A stretch of DNA of 64,000 nucleotides from Haemonchus contortus (GCA_000469685.2 LS997564.1:27934959-27998958); one strand, 5' to 3'. Positions 21,740 to 33,182 are shown, numbered from the stretch's first letter. A program made the numbers and translations. The notes: generated from the sequence alone by a model not told the origin.

Positions 21740-22620
21740 TCGTCATTATGAGGGGCAGTCTCCATATCAGGCTTTGCTTCTGTTTACAGTCTGTGCCTGT
21801 CGTATTACGCACAGAAAAAAAGAGCTTTGGTGCTAGCTAGCCCAATTGACACCTGCCGAAAATTCAACTCAATTCCAGGTTTTTTTCGGGAATGTTCTGC
21901 ATGCTTCCACTAAAATACTATGCAAGAGTTATTCTAATAAATTCCCTTCTACTGAAACCATAAAGACGATGAAGTAACTTTCAGAGTGGAGCTAGATTCT
22001 GGAAGTTGTTTCCTAGTGTCAGCTCATTTAACCGACATTGAAGAACTGAAGTGAATGATGACAAATTACATTCAAACCTGCAGTAGGAGGTAGACTCTCT
22101 TGGCTCGATGATTCGGGGTGATTGACGGGTGCTCGGCGAACATCATTTCCCTAGGCGATTAGGAAGATTTAAAGAAGAAATGGAAGTTATATCAAAAACA
22201 GGGAAGTAGTTCTTGATCAAGGAAGGTATCTTCTATGTCAATTTTCGTTTTGATTTACGACTACCCTCGCCTCCTTCATTCCCCATCCTGCCTTATCCTC
22301 ATCCCGTCCCCATCCCCTCTCCTTACCCACGATAGCACAGAAACCGACGCCAAATCAATGTAGAAACCCATTTACAGCAATGTATAGAGGTGAACAAAAA
22401 ATGGGGGTTTGGCCTTGGTAAATGTTTGTTGTAAAAAAGTCCCAAATGCTACCAAAAAGCGATGTTCATTTCTGTAGAAAATTCTGAAGGGTTGGACGAG
22501 AACGATCGAGGAGGTGGGTGTTCCGGACTCTTCAAGTTGCAGCTATGCACAACCCTGCACTACTCTTCTAGGCAACATTTGCAAAATTAAGTGGTTAATA
22601 AATATGGACAATCACCCGTT
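21740..22620. other. No recognised gene or element
   Basis: A pyrimidine-rich stretch near 22260-22330 is the only compositional feature. No supported ORF or terminal repeat is present. Confidence 0.5.
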
Positions 22621-22629
22621 CCTAGTTTT

Positions 22630-23239
22630 AAGGGCACAGTTCATGGTAATTTTGAGGTACCCTTTTCAAGTCAGTCGAAAAAGCTGAAGAATTGGTCGTA
22701 AAAGTGCATCGATGGTGCAGGAAGCGAGGAAGTACGCTGTTTTTGTGACAAGTAGGGCTCCTCAAAACCAGTGAAAATAGAGGTTGTACGGGATCACCAT
22801 GAGGGAAATGACATGGAAAGGATATTGGGACGAGATTTCGCTTGTTACAACTGCGGAAAGAGCCGACTACATCAGCCAGGACTGTACAGAACTACCTTTC
22901 ACTGTCGCTGAGGGTAGTGGTCATGGCAAGTTGTTTGAACTTCTTAAACGAGTTCTCTGTAAATAGTGCAGCCCCTACAATGCCGTTGAAACATACGGGA
23001 CATGTTTAGCATGACTTGGAAGTTAATTTACATACGGGACAATTTTCGAGCCCCTATAACGCCCAAACTAGGCCGCATAACGACCTGACAACGCCACATA
23101 TGGTAACTTTTGCGATGTTCCACTAGAATAAATCTGTGCCCATCACGAGGTGAAGGGAGGGGGGGGGGGGGGGAAGAGGCACAGATTGTTAGACATAGGG
23201 ACATATGTCAGAAGCAATTTTTATCGTGAACTGTGCCTT
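22630..23239. mobile_element. MITE of the AAGGCACAGTTCACGATAA family
   Basis: It starts AGGGCACAGTTCATGGTAA and ends with TTATCGTGAACTGTGCCTTT, giving a ~610-bp element with no transposase. It contains a poly-G run at 23157-23173, just inside the right end. The left half is alignable with 13798-14030. Confidence 0.75.
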
Positions 23240-23244
23240 TATGT

Positions 23245-24465
23245 TCAACGATGGACTGCTGAGGTGATGAATGATCCATCCTTGCTCTTCTTTTTATATA
23301 CATATAAAGCAGTAGCTTGACGAGTCTGACTATCTGTTGGTTTGTATGTTTAATGGCCCGCAAAACTTCTCGATTTTGGTAAAGTCAGTATATGGTGGTC
23401 CTACTGCAAACCGGCAAATGTCTCTTAGGAGGTAACCCGAAAGAAACCTATCGAAAACTAGGGTAATAGTAATTACTAATTGCTAGCGAAAGCTCAAAAA
23501 AGGACTGTTGCAATGTCAGCGATGATGCAGTATTACTATAACACAGGTGTGTTCTTCTCCTGGTTACTTCGGTCAATAATTTCGATTACAATCAATGCCG
23601 ATGGTAATGGTAATCGAATGTTTAACCACGACTGGGCTCTTTTCTGTGAAGGAGCAATTACATACATTGGTAAAGGATACATAGGGTGGCATCCCATAAC
23701 TGGTTAATCAGAGAGTTCAGACAGGATACACTCAGCACGATGGTATCAGACGATATTGATAATAGTAACTTTCTACAGTTGATTCGGCACGCAAACTGCA
23801 AGCTGATAGCATAGCTACGTGGTCTACTTTGATAGCATACGTGTAAAGGGACACAAGACGTCCTTAGGCGCCTAGTTGATCTCAGGCCGCGATTGGAAGC
23901 GGGTTTTCCCACGCTTACAGGGGGAACACATATCATCACTTGATCAATAATTTTGTATGACACTTGTCTCTTCTGTTGTTTGTGAGCTTAATTAGGATTG
24001 AACAGGATTCCATCCGTTGCTCGGCAATCTTGGCTAGGTAGCCCACTGAAAACTTGCAACATACCAACCTTTGTTTTCGTCGGGCTTGGTCCCTGACTGA
24101 ATCTAGTTACAGGGCTGAAGTTATTTGGAAGACCGTGGTTTGTACTTCTTGGATCGAGCTCAGAACGGTACTGAGCGCTCTGCCAGTGCATTTCTCGACA
24201 GCCGGCCTCACAGCGGTGTGCAAATGAACAACTTGCCGAACTTTCACAGGAGTAAGCATAAAGGGCTGGATCTAATCCGTGCACATGACATGTTGAACAC
24301 GAGACTATCGTCTGTGGATCCTGGAAAAAATTTTCTGATAATTAAAGGTGTTTTTCGCTACCGAACTGTACTGCCCACGAACGGATCTTTTTCGGTGTTG
24401 TCCCCTTTTCTATTAGTGAGCTCACCACTTCAGAAAACTTACTAGCTCGGATTTGGAAGCGTTCA
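23245..24465. other. No recognised gene or element
   Basis: Short frames only (up to 106 codons), without family resemblance or convincing splice sites. Confidence 0.5.
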
Positions 24466-24470
24466 GCGCT

Positions 24471-24565
24471 ATGAAGTAACATAACAGCACGGTCCCCGGA
24501 AAGGACAAGTAGGGGTTCGAGCCCCGTCCGAGGCTGGAGTTTTACCCACAAATCGCCAACCTTGT
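24471..24565 (+). repeat. SINE family B, copy 2 (tRNA-like)
   Basis: The tRNA-like head has a clear pol III B box (GGTTCGAGCCC, about 24514-24524), then GTCCGAGGCTGGAGTTTTACC. The 47.9-kb copy has the matching GTCTGAGGCCGAAGTTTGTC. It abuts the left arm of a long inverted repeat. Confidence 0.65.
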
Positions 24566-24584
24566 GAGTCTACAAAGTTATCTT

Positions 24585-26037
24585 ACCAGGGAAGGATCCC
24601 AACTCGAAGTGGCCATTTGAAATAGGACCTATACTGCTAGACGTGGTTTTGGGCGCTGAATTCAAATCCGCTTCCCAAATCTTCCAAGCGATTCTCTGAA
24701 CGGAGTTATGAGGGTGGTTTCAGGAGACATTACATGAGAAAACTTAAAATACATGGAAGCAGCTCACTCCTCAACGGCGGCTTGGTGTAGTGGTAAGCGT
24801 GACGCTCCATGGGTTTGGTTTTCTAGAGTTCTGGTTTTATGGGAGGCCGAGTCTTTGCATCATATAGAATTTTTCCCTCCAGGACTAGGAAATACTTTCA
24901 TGGTGATTTTATCACGTTTTGTGAACTTTTAATGCTTTGCTGATACCTGCTCCTACCTACCTACCTGTTACCGAGGGGGAAATTGCGCAAAATTTGGAGA
25001 TCCGGGCGAGTAAAACGCATATGATGAGCAATGATGTTGCTAGAGTGAGCTTATGCTAGATTAGGTACGATGGTGCGTAGCAGACCCGGACTCACCTACA
25101 CCGGCATTGTTGATAGTGAACTCGTGTACATCATTCAGAGACCAGAAAGCTATTCAGTGCGTCTAGCCTCCACGAAAGCAGGTGAAGGGAATGACTTTGC
25201 TTGAGGTTACTACAGGCTGATACAGCTACAGAAGCTCATTTCTCATTTACTTTTAAAATATGGCTGAACCCATATGTAATAGCTCATGATCTCAACTTTC
25301 GCGTGTACACACGAGATCCCATTCTTCGCTTACTATCGCCTGTCTATTTTCAGTTCTGGGCGGTGAGATTTAGAAAATTTCTCTTTTACTCATGGTATGC
25401 CGCCGGCTACTTGAGCACTAATCCGGTGATTTTGGGACGCCTACTCAACTCTGTTTTCCTTCTGATTTGGGGTTAATGAGTGTACGGCAATGAGCTGTGA
25501 CGAGTTCTTTTTCATCCGTTTCTCCCATTGTGAAAAGTTTCTTTGTTTCAAGCATTTCGTGCTAGAGTATCGCATTAGTTCATAAAGTGGCAAAAGTTAC
25601 CCTACTGTGAATCCTGCTGTGAATATATAGTGCATGGACATGCGAGTAAAACTGAAGTATTACTTTAAGTGGATAAATATCGGCAAAAGCCTTAAAAGGT
25701 CATAAAACGTGATGAAATCACAATGAGAGTATTTCCTAGTTCTGGAAGGAAAAATTCTATATATGCAAAAACTCGGTCCCCCACAAAACCCGAACCCTAT
25801 CCTCTCACCCATGAAGCGCCACGCTTACCTCTACACCAAGACGCCGTTGAGGAATGGGCTGCTTCCAAGTAATCTAAGTTTTCTCATGTAATGTCACCTA
25901 AAACCACCCTCATAACTCCGTTAAGGGAATCGCTTGGCAGATTTGGAAAGCGGATTTGAATTCAGCGCCCAAAAACACGTCTAGCAGTATAGGTCTTATT
26001 TCAAGTGGTCACTTCGAGTTGGGATCCTTCCCTGGTT
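24585..26037. repeat. Inverted pair of ~365-bp SINE-like repeats around a 730-bp loop
   Basis: The left arm is 24585-24945; the right arm is about 25673-26037, its reverse complement at roughly 85-90 percent by eye. Outer ends read CCAGGGAAGGATCCCAACTCG in both. Each arm holds a tRNA A-box-like TGGTGTAGTGGTAAGCGTG (24784-24802; degraded in the right arm). The loop (24946-25672) has a 91-codon plus-strand frame at 25201-25476 that is not recognisable. Two insertions in opposite orientation, or one foldback element, would both give this. Confidence 0.82.
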
Positions 26038-26279
26038 AGAGCAAGAACAATTTGCAGAAGTTCACCCTTTCCATGTACAGTATGTAACTCACTAACTCAC
26101 CATCATCAATGCGGATTGGTGAAAAACTATCGCTCACCAGCAGTTCATTAGGCCAAATAGAATAATCTCGTTTGGTAAACAACACTGATACACCTACCTC
26201 CTCTCATTTATCACGCGAAACACGTTGCACCTTCTACTATTCTATCATGAATCCTACTGATCTCTAACTGAGATCACTT

Positions 26280-27425
26280 TCCTAACTCGTACCAGGGTCG
26301 AACCAGAGTATACTCTTCTAACTATAAAGAATTAGCACTGATTCTGATGCCATGCCTTTCTACGGCTTTCAGACTGATCCTTCTCTCAACTGCTTCGCGA
26401 AGCTTCTTCAGCCTGTAGCCTTTATAGTCGCGTTTGATCTTTTCATTATCGCTTCACAGAGTTCCTTGTAATCCGCGATTTGCACTCGTAGTTCAGCTTT
26501 CATGCACGCTCTCTTCTTCATCATTTGCACTGCTTCTGACGAAATAAGCCCTCGCCTTGCTGGTTCTGTTCCTGTGCTTCACGGCCTGCGTTATTTTCCC
26601 CATTAGAACTACGTAGTCAGCACCTATGCTATTACTAGCACTCATCTGCAGGTCTGAAAACGCAATCATCGTTGCATACATGTCAGCGTTGAAAGTACGT
26701 CGTATGAGCGGTTTTCGCGAATACAGTTCTGACATCGCAGAGGGGTCACCGATCGTAGAAGACGGTGATCGGAGCCGGTCGCAATCACACTTTCTCCAAT
26801 AACGGAGACGTCAGCGAACAACATTGGTGTATCGGTGAGCACATAATCAATCTGCCTGAAGTTTAGTGTCCTGGCTCCTCCATGTCCAAAGACGCTTGGC
26901 TTTGTTCTCGAAGAAGGTGATCATTATGGAGAATTGGTGTTGTTCTGCAAACTCTATCAGACGGTCTCCTCTGTCATTCCTTTCTCCTGCACCCCACCTT
27001 CCTAGAAGGTGTTCCGTACCGTTCAATCGGCAGCCGACCACTGCGTTGAAATCGCCTTGAACAATTGTGTACGTCGATTTGAGCTTCAAAGCCCTCTCTA
27101 TTTCCTCGTACAAGCGCTCAATGTCGTCGTCCTCTACTGAAACAATGGGCGCGTATACCTGCACAATTTTGAGCGCTCTGTTCCCCAACTTTTGCAGCTT
27201 AGCCTTTAGAACTGCAACTCGTGGGGACTGGAAATCGCAAGAAATAACGTACGGGACCATATTTGTTTTATGATGAAACCGACTCCACCTGTTCTGGAGA
27301 CATTATCAGCTCCTTCGTGGTCCTTATTCTCGGTATCGTGGTGTTGAACAGATAGGCAGCGATGTTCCTTGCCCTTAGAAGAATTCCATATTAGTTGACG
27401 TTCCTGAGACTCTTCATTTGAAATT
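26280..27425 (-). pseudogene. RTE-type retrotransposon fragment: AP-like endonuclease domain
   Basis: On the minus strand, 26847-27260 encodes the centre of an apurinic-type endonuclease: KIVQVYAPIVSVEDDDIERL, VQGDFNAVVGCRLNG (catalytic Asp/Asn) and MITFFENKAKRLWTWRSQD. Upstream to 27425 an out-of-frame SRTGGVGFIIKQ piece gives the N-terminal part. Downstream, 26493-26735 and a tract to 26330 (RLKKLREAVERR) give the linker before the RT, which is absent. It is broken and lacks the RT, and might come from the same family as 15323-16410. Confidence 0.82.
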
Positions 27426-27429
27426 CATC

Positions 27430-28560
27430 AACCGCTACGTAGCCTTGTCAGTAGCCGCCTAGAGATTTTTCAATGAGAGAGGACTCTCAGCGAAGAAGAT
27501 CTATACTAGACTCATAGTGAAGTAAGAACTCAGGGGGTTTAGACGTTTTGGAAGATACCGCTCCTTTCAAGCTACCATCATCTCTCTAGTTAGGCTACGG
27601 TTGCGGCTACGTCTTGCATTGCGTACCTGTATGTATCCAAGCTGATCTTGTGGAATCGAGACGAGTCCTCTCACTTTTAGTCGACCAACCACCAAGTTCA
27701 TGCCATGTGCAACCTGATCCGATGACAGTTGGAACAATTCATTGTGTCCGAGCGTGATAACAGATCCAATATTTCCAACATCGGGCGTCACGTTGTTTAG
27801 GAATCGAGTGATCCACCCTATTCCGTGTTCCCAAACCGCCTTCGCTATCGATAGGGGCCAACTCCAAACCATTCGCTTTCTTTACCTTCTTCTTGCCCAA
27901 TTGCTTGGCGCACCTCCACCTCTGTCTATACTGCATTTCGAGCTGTTGCATAAATTTCTGTCTGAAACTCGTTGTGTACAAATCTTTGTTCATAATCTCG
28001 CCAAGGTATCTTCCCTACTTGTGCTTGACCTGACTTTTCATGAGGGCACAGTGGCTGTTTCTTGTCGCTTTTACTGCCAGATAGCTTGAATTGTCCGAAG
28101 CCTGTTCTTAATAGCACCATCAGGCTTCTAATACGAGACGCCCGATTCCGTATTTTTTTCTTTCGGCTACGGAACGGACACAGGAGCCTTGTTGAGTCTC
28201 TTACCAGTTAAAAATTCCGTTGCAATCTGACTAGTCAGAAGCGCTAGCCTATTCGCTTTTGGTTCTTATGCCTTACAAAGTGCAATATCTAGCCGTTACG
28301 TACCACGCTGCATTGTCCCATCCAAATTCACCATCAATGTCACCCAGCGGTCTTCTTGCACATTTAGAATAACCTCCTCCTTTTTGCCGAATAGGTTTCA
28401 AGGATCTAGGAAACAGCTTCTCGCATCCTCCTTTTAGGTTTCCATCTCAGTTTAGTGCAAATCCTATAAAAGAAACCCCTGATCCGTTCTAACTTTCCTT
28501 TCTTTGATCAATTTCTAATCGTCGTTATAGAGCCTCTACGAGATATGAGAACAGAAAGCA
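27430..28560. other. Unassigned stretch, possibly retrotransposon-derived
   Basis: Two overlapping minus-strand frames (27567-27872 and 27739-27993) end at the same locus. The second reads RQKFMQQLEMQYRQRWRCAK. They lie just upstream of the RTE endonuclease fragment and could be its 5' region or another decayed element. I cannot confirm a family. Confidence 0.35.
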
Positions 28561-28576
28561 AAGACAGGTTATATTA

Positions 28577-29235
28577 TGTGTGTGCATTAACTTCCGCCGC
28601 CAAATTCCAAGGGTCGTTGCGCGAACCATGTTAGAGGTTTACCGGTGAATCCTGTCATATTCTGTAAGGTAGGGTATTGGCTACCTATTTAAGGGCAGAC
28701 AGATCAGTTTTCCAAAATAATGCTGTGCGTGCATTTGCTGGTGGGATCAAAAGGGTGTTGTGAACTGTGAGCTGCTGAGCCCGAACGAGACTGTTACTGC
28801 TGACCACTACGAACACCAGCTTGACAGTTTGTAGGATGCTCTCACCTAAAAGCGGCCGTTAATTGCAAAAAAAATATCCTGGGGTGCTGTTCCACCACGA
28901 ACATGCCTGACCCCATGTTGCGAAGAATGCCCTTAAAAAATTGCAGTTGTTGGATGGGATCAGCTTGTTCAGCCCGCATACTCTCCAGAACTTGCTCTTT
29001 CTGATGACCACCTATACCTGCCCATGCAAGTCAGTTTAGCAGATTCACGCTTCTGGAATGCCGATGAAGTGCGAAAATGGGTGGATGACTAGATTATATC
29101 AAAAGAAGATACCAGAAAGATGGCAAGAAGTTGTAGCTAACGATGGGCATGACATTGGTCAATGTACACTTGGTTTAAATTTTGTAATAAATATGTTTTT
29201 GCACGCAAAAAATGGCAGAAATTAATGCACACACC
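28577..29235 (+). mobile_element. Internally deleted mariner (non-autonomous), copy 2
   Basis: A 659-bp element of the same family as 6708-7286. Its inverted ends carry TGTGTGCATTAA and TTAATGCACACA, with TA on both sides (28575-28576 and 29236-29237). The transposase relic keeps QPAYSPELALSDDH (about 28970-29010), where the third catalytic Asp context has decayed, and the C-terminal VANDG-like piece. The two copies share large parts of the same internal deletion. Confidence 0.88.
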
Positions 29236-29427
29236 TAGTATATACAACACAATATGGGCAGCATGATTTGTTGCATATATTATTAAACCATAATAAAATT
29301 TGTGCATAAAAGATAAATGCGAAAGAATGGTTCTGATGAAAATAACAAATTCAGCGTCTTCAAAAAATCATTCATAAAGGGGTCAAAGAGGCTTTCAATG
29401 TATTCGCCTTGCAACCATTCTACAAAT

Positions 29428-29796
29428 ATGTCTAAGCGGCCAGGAATGCTCCTAATCTTCGGCGTTCTGCTGTTGGCGTCGTCTGTGCTCAGTAAGAAGA
29501 ACGACGTGGAAAGTATCTATAGAGCGATTAAGGATATCATTGGATTTAACCGGAACGAAGTCATGAAAATGAGAGAATACTTGGATCCAAAAAAAGAGGT
29601 TCCAATTTTCATTCGCCGTTTTTTTTTGAATACGGACTCGGAAACCATCTCCAACATCTCACCAGCACTTTTAATATTCATGCTATTCTTGGCATCTTGG
29701 AGAGCAAAATCGAAGCTTAAAATACGCTCGACCAGTGAGACTGCTCGAACAAAAGAATTTTTTTTACGGCAGGTTCACATACCTACTTTGCTTTAA
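29428..29796 (+). CDS. Small predicted secreted protein, function unknown
   Basis: From ATG 29428 (a downstream Met of a frame open since 29317) the protein begins MSKRPGMLLIFGVLLLASSV, an ideal signal peptide with cleavage predicted after LS. A short charged region follows (NDVESIYRAIKDIIGFNRNE). A second hydrophobic stretch, SPALLIFMLFLASW, lies near the end. It is 123 codons as an uninterrupted frame. A splice before the hydrophobic tail is possible, since many short nematode secreted proteins have two or three exons. There is no family match. It lies between a mariner relic and a Penelope-like element. Confidence 0.5.
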   Translation: MSKRPGMLLIFGVLLLASSVLSKKNDVESIYRAIKDIIGFNRNEVMKMREYLDPKKEVPIFIRRFFLNTDSETISNISPALLIFMLFLASWRAKSKLKIRSTSETARTKEFFLRQVHIPTLL

Positions 29797-29799
29797 AAA

Positions 29800-30630
29800 T
29801 ATGAATGCTCATTTGGTATGAGTGCTTGATAGCCATGTTCAGCCAAGTGATTTGATCCTTATGATGTAAGAGCTAGAAGCTGGAACTTACTTCTTCACAG
29901 TCTGTAAGCACGAAGGAGAAGCTTTCTCAAGAAAAATTCAGCATAAACACTCACAACGCTTAGTTTTCCCAGCCGTGTATCAGATTGAATCTAGACCCCT
30001 GGCACGAAATCAAATTCCGCGAACAGCACTTCTGCAGCAACAACGAATCCCGTACCTGAGCTGTAGCTGGAGCAGCGAAGCTATCGAGTTGAGTTCAAGT
30101 AGGGAGCGCTAATTCCGGCTATAAAAGAGCATGATCTTCGAATAGCCGCAACACCATGATTGTGGAAGTTTTTTGTACTTCGGACAGGGCTGCCGACGAA
30201 ACAACAGATGCAGATAAACCTTGAAATCCATGTTGAGATATGGTATTGGAAAATCTTTTCCTGTTTCTTCCCATTGAGGAAAGTGAAAAGTTTGGTATTT
30301 ATCACGGAGTGCACATAATTTACATTATATCTAAAGAAGGCTATTATAAATTCATACGAAAATATTTGAATTGAAAATGAATATTTTTTCAGGCTCATGG
30401 CAAATTTGGAGCAAAAGTGCACAATTGGGCAAAAGCTATGATAACTTTACCAAGCGATGCGAAACATTTCATTTTCGCGGTTTGCTTTTCTTTTCGCATT
30501 TTTTCCTATTTTTTGAAATTGTTACTTGCTTTTTTGTACTTTTGCTGCTACTCTATGTCCCTCCCTCACCCTAGGAAAGAGGGAAGAGCCTACATACGGT
30601 AAACTCTTGGTCCCTGGATAGATAAATTAA
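29800..30630. other. AT-rich stretch without recognised gene
   Basis: The longest frame is minus-strand 30081-30422 (113 codons), AT-rich and of low complexity. No supported coding region. Confidence 0.5.
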
Positions 30631-30955
30631 CTCGTTAGTTTTTGCTTCTGCCTCGAGGTTTGTAGGTGGAAATATTTATTCTAGCCGACGTTTCGACGGA
30701 CTCGTCGTTTTCAAAGGCCTGAAAGTGGTTCAAAGCGTGTTGATTGTACACTACCCCACCCAGCGCCTCTTCCGCACTAGCGTTTTCAACGTACTATCAG
30801 GAACGCACGAAAAATGTCCAAAATCTAAAAGGTAAGCTCACCTCATTCCCACCGCAAAGTGTAGCCACGCTACACGGCTAGTACATTAGTGGCGAATGAA
30901 CTTAGTTCGCTGTCCTTACACAATAACATTATTGCGGATGAGCAAGGTTCGCTGA

Positions 30956-31351
30956 TTATGGAACTAACTCGCAGTGTTGCATAAATGGCAAGAGATCATT
31001 TGTGATAGTCACACCCTCCTTTCGGTTGTTCATATCTGGATTTCTAGCTAAAATCCAGAACGCCTCCAACGCTTTCCTCGACGATATTTCCGTCTCGTGA
31101 GCCAATATCGTACATTTGATGTTAAAGTCATTTCCACCATGCTGCTCCACTCTGTGCTTTCCTAACGGAGTTAACACATTACTGCGCCGTTTACCAGCAA
31201 GGTGCTCTTCGATTCGTACTGATAAAACTCTTCCGGTTTCCCCTATTTAGCTTGAATTACATGCCTCGCATTGAATCTGATAAATTACGCCTACAGAAGC
31301 GCAATCTCCAACTTTCCCGTTTGGACATGTAACACAACCCTCTGTCAGGCA
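30956..31351 (-). pseudogene. GIY-YIG-type endonuclease domain of the Penelope-like element (left arm)
   Basis: On the minus strand after the RT stop codon: a C-x4-C-x2-C linker (CLTEGCVTCP), then VIYQIQCEACNSS with a stop, IGETGRVLSVRIEEHLAGKR, and TPLGKHRVEQHGGNDFNIKC. These match the GIY-YIG endonuclease fused to EN-containing Penelope elements. The second Tyr of the signature falls at the in-frame stop. Two stops relative to the RT frame make it inactive. Confidence 0.82.
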
Positions 31352-32311
31352 CTACTTGTCGTAGAGTCTGTTCCTCACAAGTTGGCGTTTGATGTTATCA
31401 GGCGGAATGCTAACTAGAACAACATTATCGCTCAACTGCGCTCGAACAATACACCGTTGCATTGCAGCTGATACCTTCTCAGAGATGAATGGTAAACATA
31501 GGGGAAATTTGTTTTGTCGCGAGGTATTTCTCCTGCGAACTTGGGATCTTCCAGTGCTACCATGTGGTACCGTATAGCCATTCGACCGAGCTATACTTGA
31601 AGCTAATCGGCTTGATTCTTCGCGTTCGGTCATACCACTGCACATGCGCGTAGCTGTCTTGTACATATTCCTGATAACAGCGCAATTGACAGCAGACGGA
31701 TGCGCAGATGTAGCGTGAATCAAGATGTTTTTCGAGCTTCTTTTCCGGAACCACTTGACATGTACGATCCCGCTAGACACTTTGATTTGAGTGTTTAGAT
31801 AGGGGAGCCAACCATCTTTCGGTATCTCTCGTGTGAGCCTGATGTACGGTGACTGCTCATTCATTATTTGGAAACACTCATCCGTTTCGGACTGTGTTGA
31901 AGTTACAATGAAGCAGTCTTCTATATATCTACAGTACATCAACGGTAAGCGTGCCAGTACTGGTTCTTCAATTCTGCTCATGAAGCAGTTCGCAAGTACG
32001 GGAGCTAATCGTTGACCCATGGCCAAACCTCTGATTTGAGAATAATAAGAACCTGACCACTTGAAGATGTTACAACCAGGACATTCCTTAATGAGAGTCA
32101 TAATACGCGCTTTACCGAGCCCACAACTCTCAATACTCCCACCGTGCCTATCCAACATTTCAGATAGCGCTTGTAGGGCTTGTTCATTTTGGGCGTCCAA
32201 CTTGTGAGGAACAGACTCTACGACAAGTAGTGCCTGACAGAGGGTTGTGTTACATGTCCAAACGGGAAAGATGGAGATTGCGCTTCCGTAGGCGTAATTT
32301 ATCAGATTCAA
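31352..32311 (-). pseudogene. Penelope-like reverse transcriptase, 5' truncated
   Basis: A 319-codon frame. It shows the RT fingers/palm segment SQIRGLAMGQRLAPVLANCF and then the catalytic box YCRYIEDCFIV. In PLEs this box is normally R-Y-(V/I)-D-D, so the first Asp is Glu here. Next come KDGWLPYLNTQIKV, a typical thumb (VIRNMYKTATRMCS) and a basic tail. Its first ~40 codons fall in the right inverted arm. A stop at 31352 separates it from the linker and GIY-YIG region, which continue in frame (CLTEGCVTCPNGKVG). The 5' part of the RT is absent, so it is not functional. Confidence 0.88.
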
Positions 32312-32626
32312 TGTGAGGCACGTAATTCAAGCTACATAGGGGAAACCGGAAGAGTTTTATCAGTACGAATCGAAGAGCACCTTGCTGGTAAACGGCGCAG
32401 TAATGTGTTAACTCCGTTAGGGAAGCACAGAGTGGAGCAGCATGGTGGAAATGACTTTAACATCAAATGTACGATATTGGCTCACGAGACGGAAATATCG
32501 TCGAGGAAAGCGTTGGAGGCGTTCTGGATTTTAGCTAGAAATCCAGATATGAACAACCGAAAGGAGTGTGTGACTATCACAAATGATCTCTTGCCACTTA
32601 TGCAACACTGCGAGTTAGTTCCATAA
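32280..32626 (+). pseudogene. GIY-YIG-type endonuclease domain, inverted copy (right arm)
   Basis: The same domain on the plus strand: IGETGRVLSVRIEEHLAGKR near 32335-32395, then 32405-32626 reading TPLGKHRVEQHGGNDFNIKC through NNRKECVTITNDLLPLMQHC. It differs from the left arm by only a few substitutions (for example GVT versus CVT, PFM versus PLM). The near identity shows that the inversion is recent relative to the decay of other elements here. Confidence 0.85.
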
Positions 32627-33182
32627 TCAGCGAACCGTGCTGATCCGCATTAATATTGCATAAGGACAGCGGGCTAAGATCATTCGCTACTAATGTACTA
32701 ACCGTGTAGCGTGGCTACACTTTGCGGTGGAAGTAAGGTGAGCTTACCTTCCGGATTTTGGGCATTTTTCGTGCATTCCTGATGGTACGCCAGAAACGCT
32801 AGAGCGGAAGAGGCACTGGGTGGGGTAGTGTACAATCAACACGCTTTGAACCACTTTCAGGCCTTTGAAAACGACGAATCCGTCGAAACGTCGGCCGGAA
32901 TAAATATTTCCACCTACAAACCTCGAGGCAGAAGTAAAAACTAAATATTTCAAGAACAACAGACATGCCGAGGTCCAAAGATGAGAGGACTTGGAATTTG
33001 ATAAATTCACTGTTCGAGAGGGAAGGATAAATGGAGGGAACATCTGTTTTGGTTCAGTTATTTGAGGCATTATTCTCTGATTCATCAAATCATTTGCCGT
33101 TTTCGTAAGCACATGTAGCCTATGCAATGTCTTGCTGCTCTTGGGACATGAAAGGCGAAAAGGGAGGCTACCTGATTCAGAT

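Larger units (their letters stand above)
30635..32944 (-). mobile_element. Penelope-like element with long inverted arms
   Basis: The central minus-strand ORF encodes a Penelope-type reverse transcriptase. It is flanked by ~745-bp inverted arms, 30635-31385 and 32197-32944, which match nearly base for base. The left arm carries the C-terminal GIY-YIG-type endonuclease region in frame-shifted continuity with the RT. The right arm carries the same region on the opposite strand, so the 5' half of the RT is replaced by an inverted copy of the 3' end. Penelope elements are known for such inverted terminal rearrangements. No target-site duplication was resolved. Confidence 0.85.

Noticed and set aside
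23157..23173. Poly-G run as a functional element
   Set aside because: Homopolymer inside a MITE end; likely simple slippage or a sequencing-difficult tract.
24784..24850. Possible tRNA gene (TGGTGTAGTGGTAAGCGTG)
   Set aside because: It has an A-box-like stretch but no B box or cloverleaf, and an inverted copy at 25.8 kb; it is part of a SINE-like repeat.
27567..28120. Minus-strand frames upstream of the RTE endonuclease as a host gene
   Set aside because: Overlapping frames with stops beside a retrotransposon fragment; more likely element-derived, and no family match.
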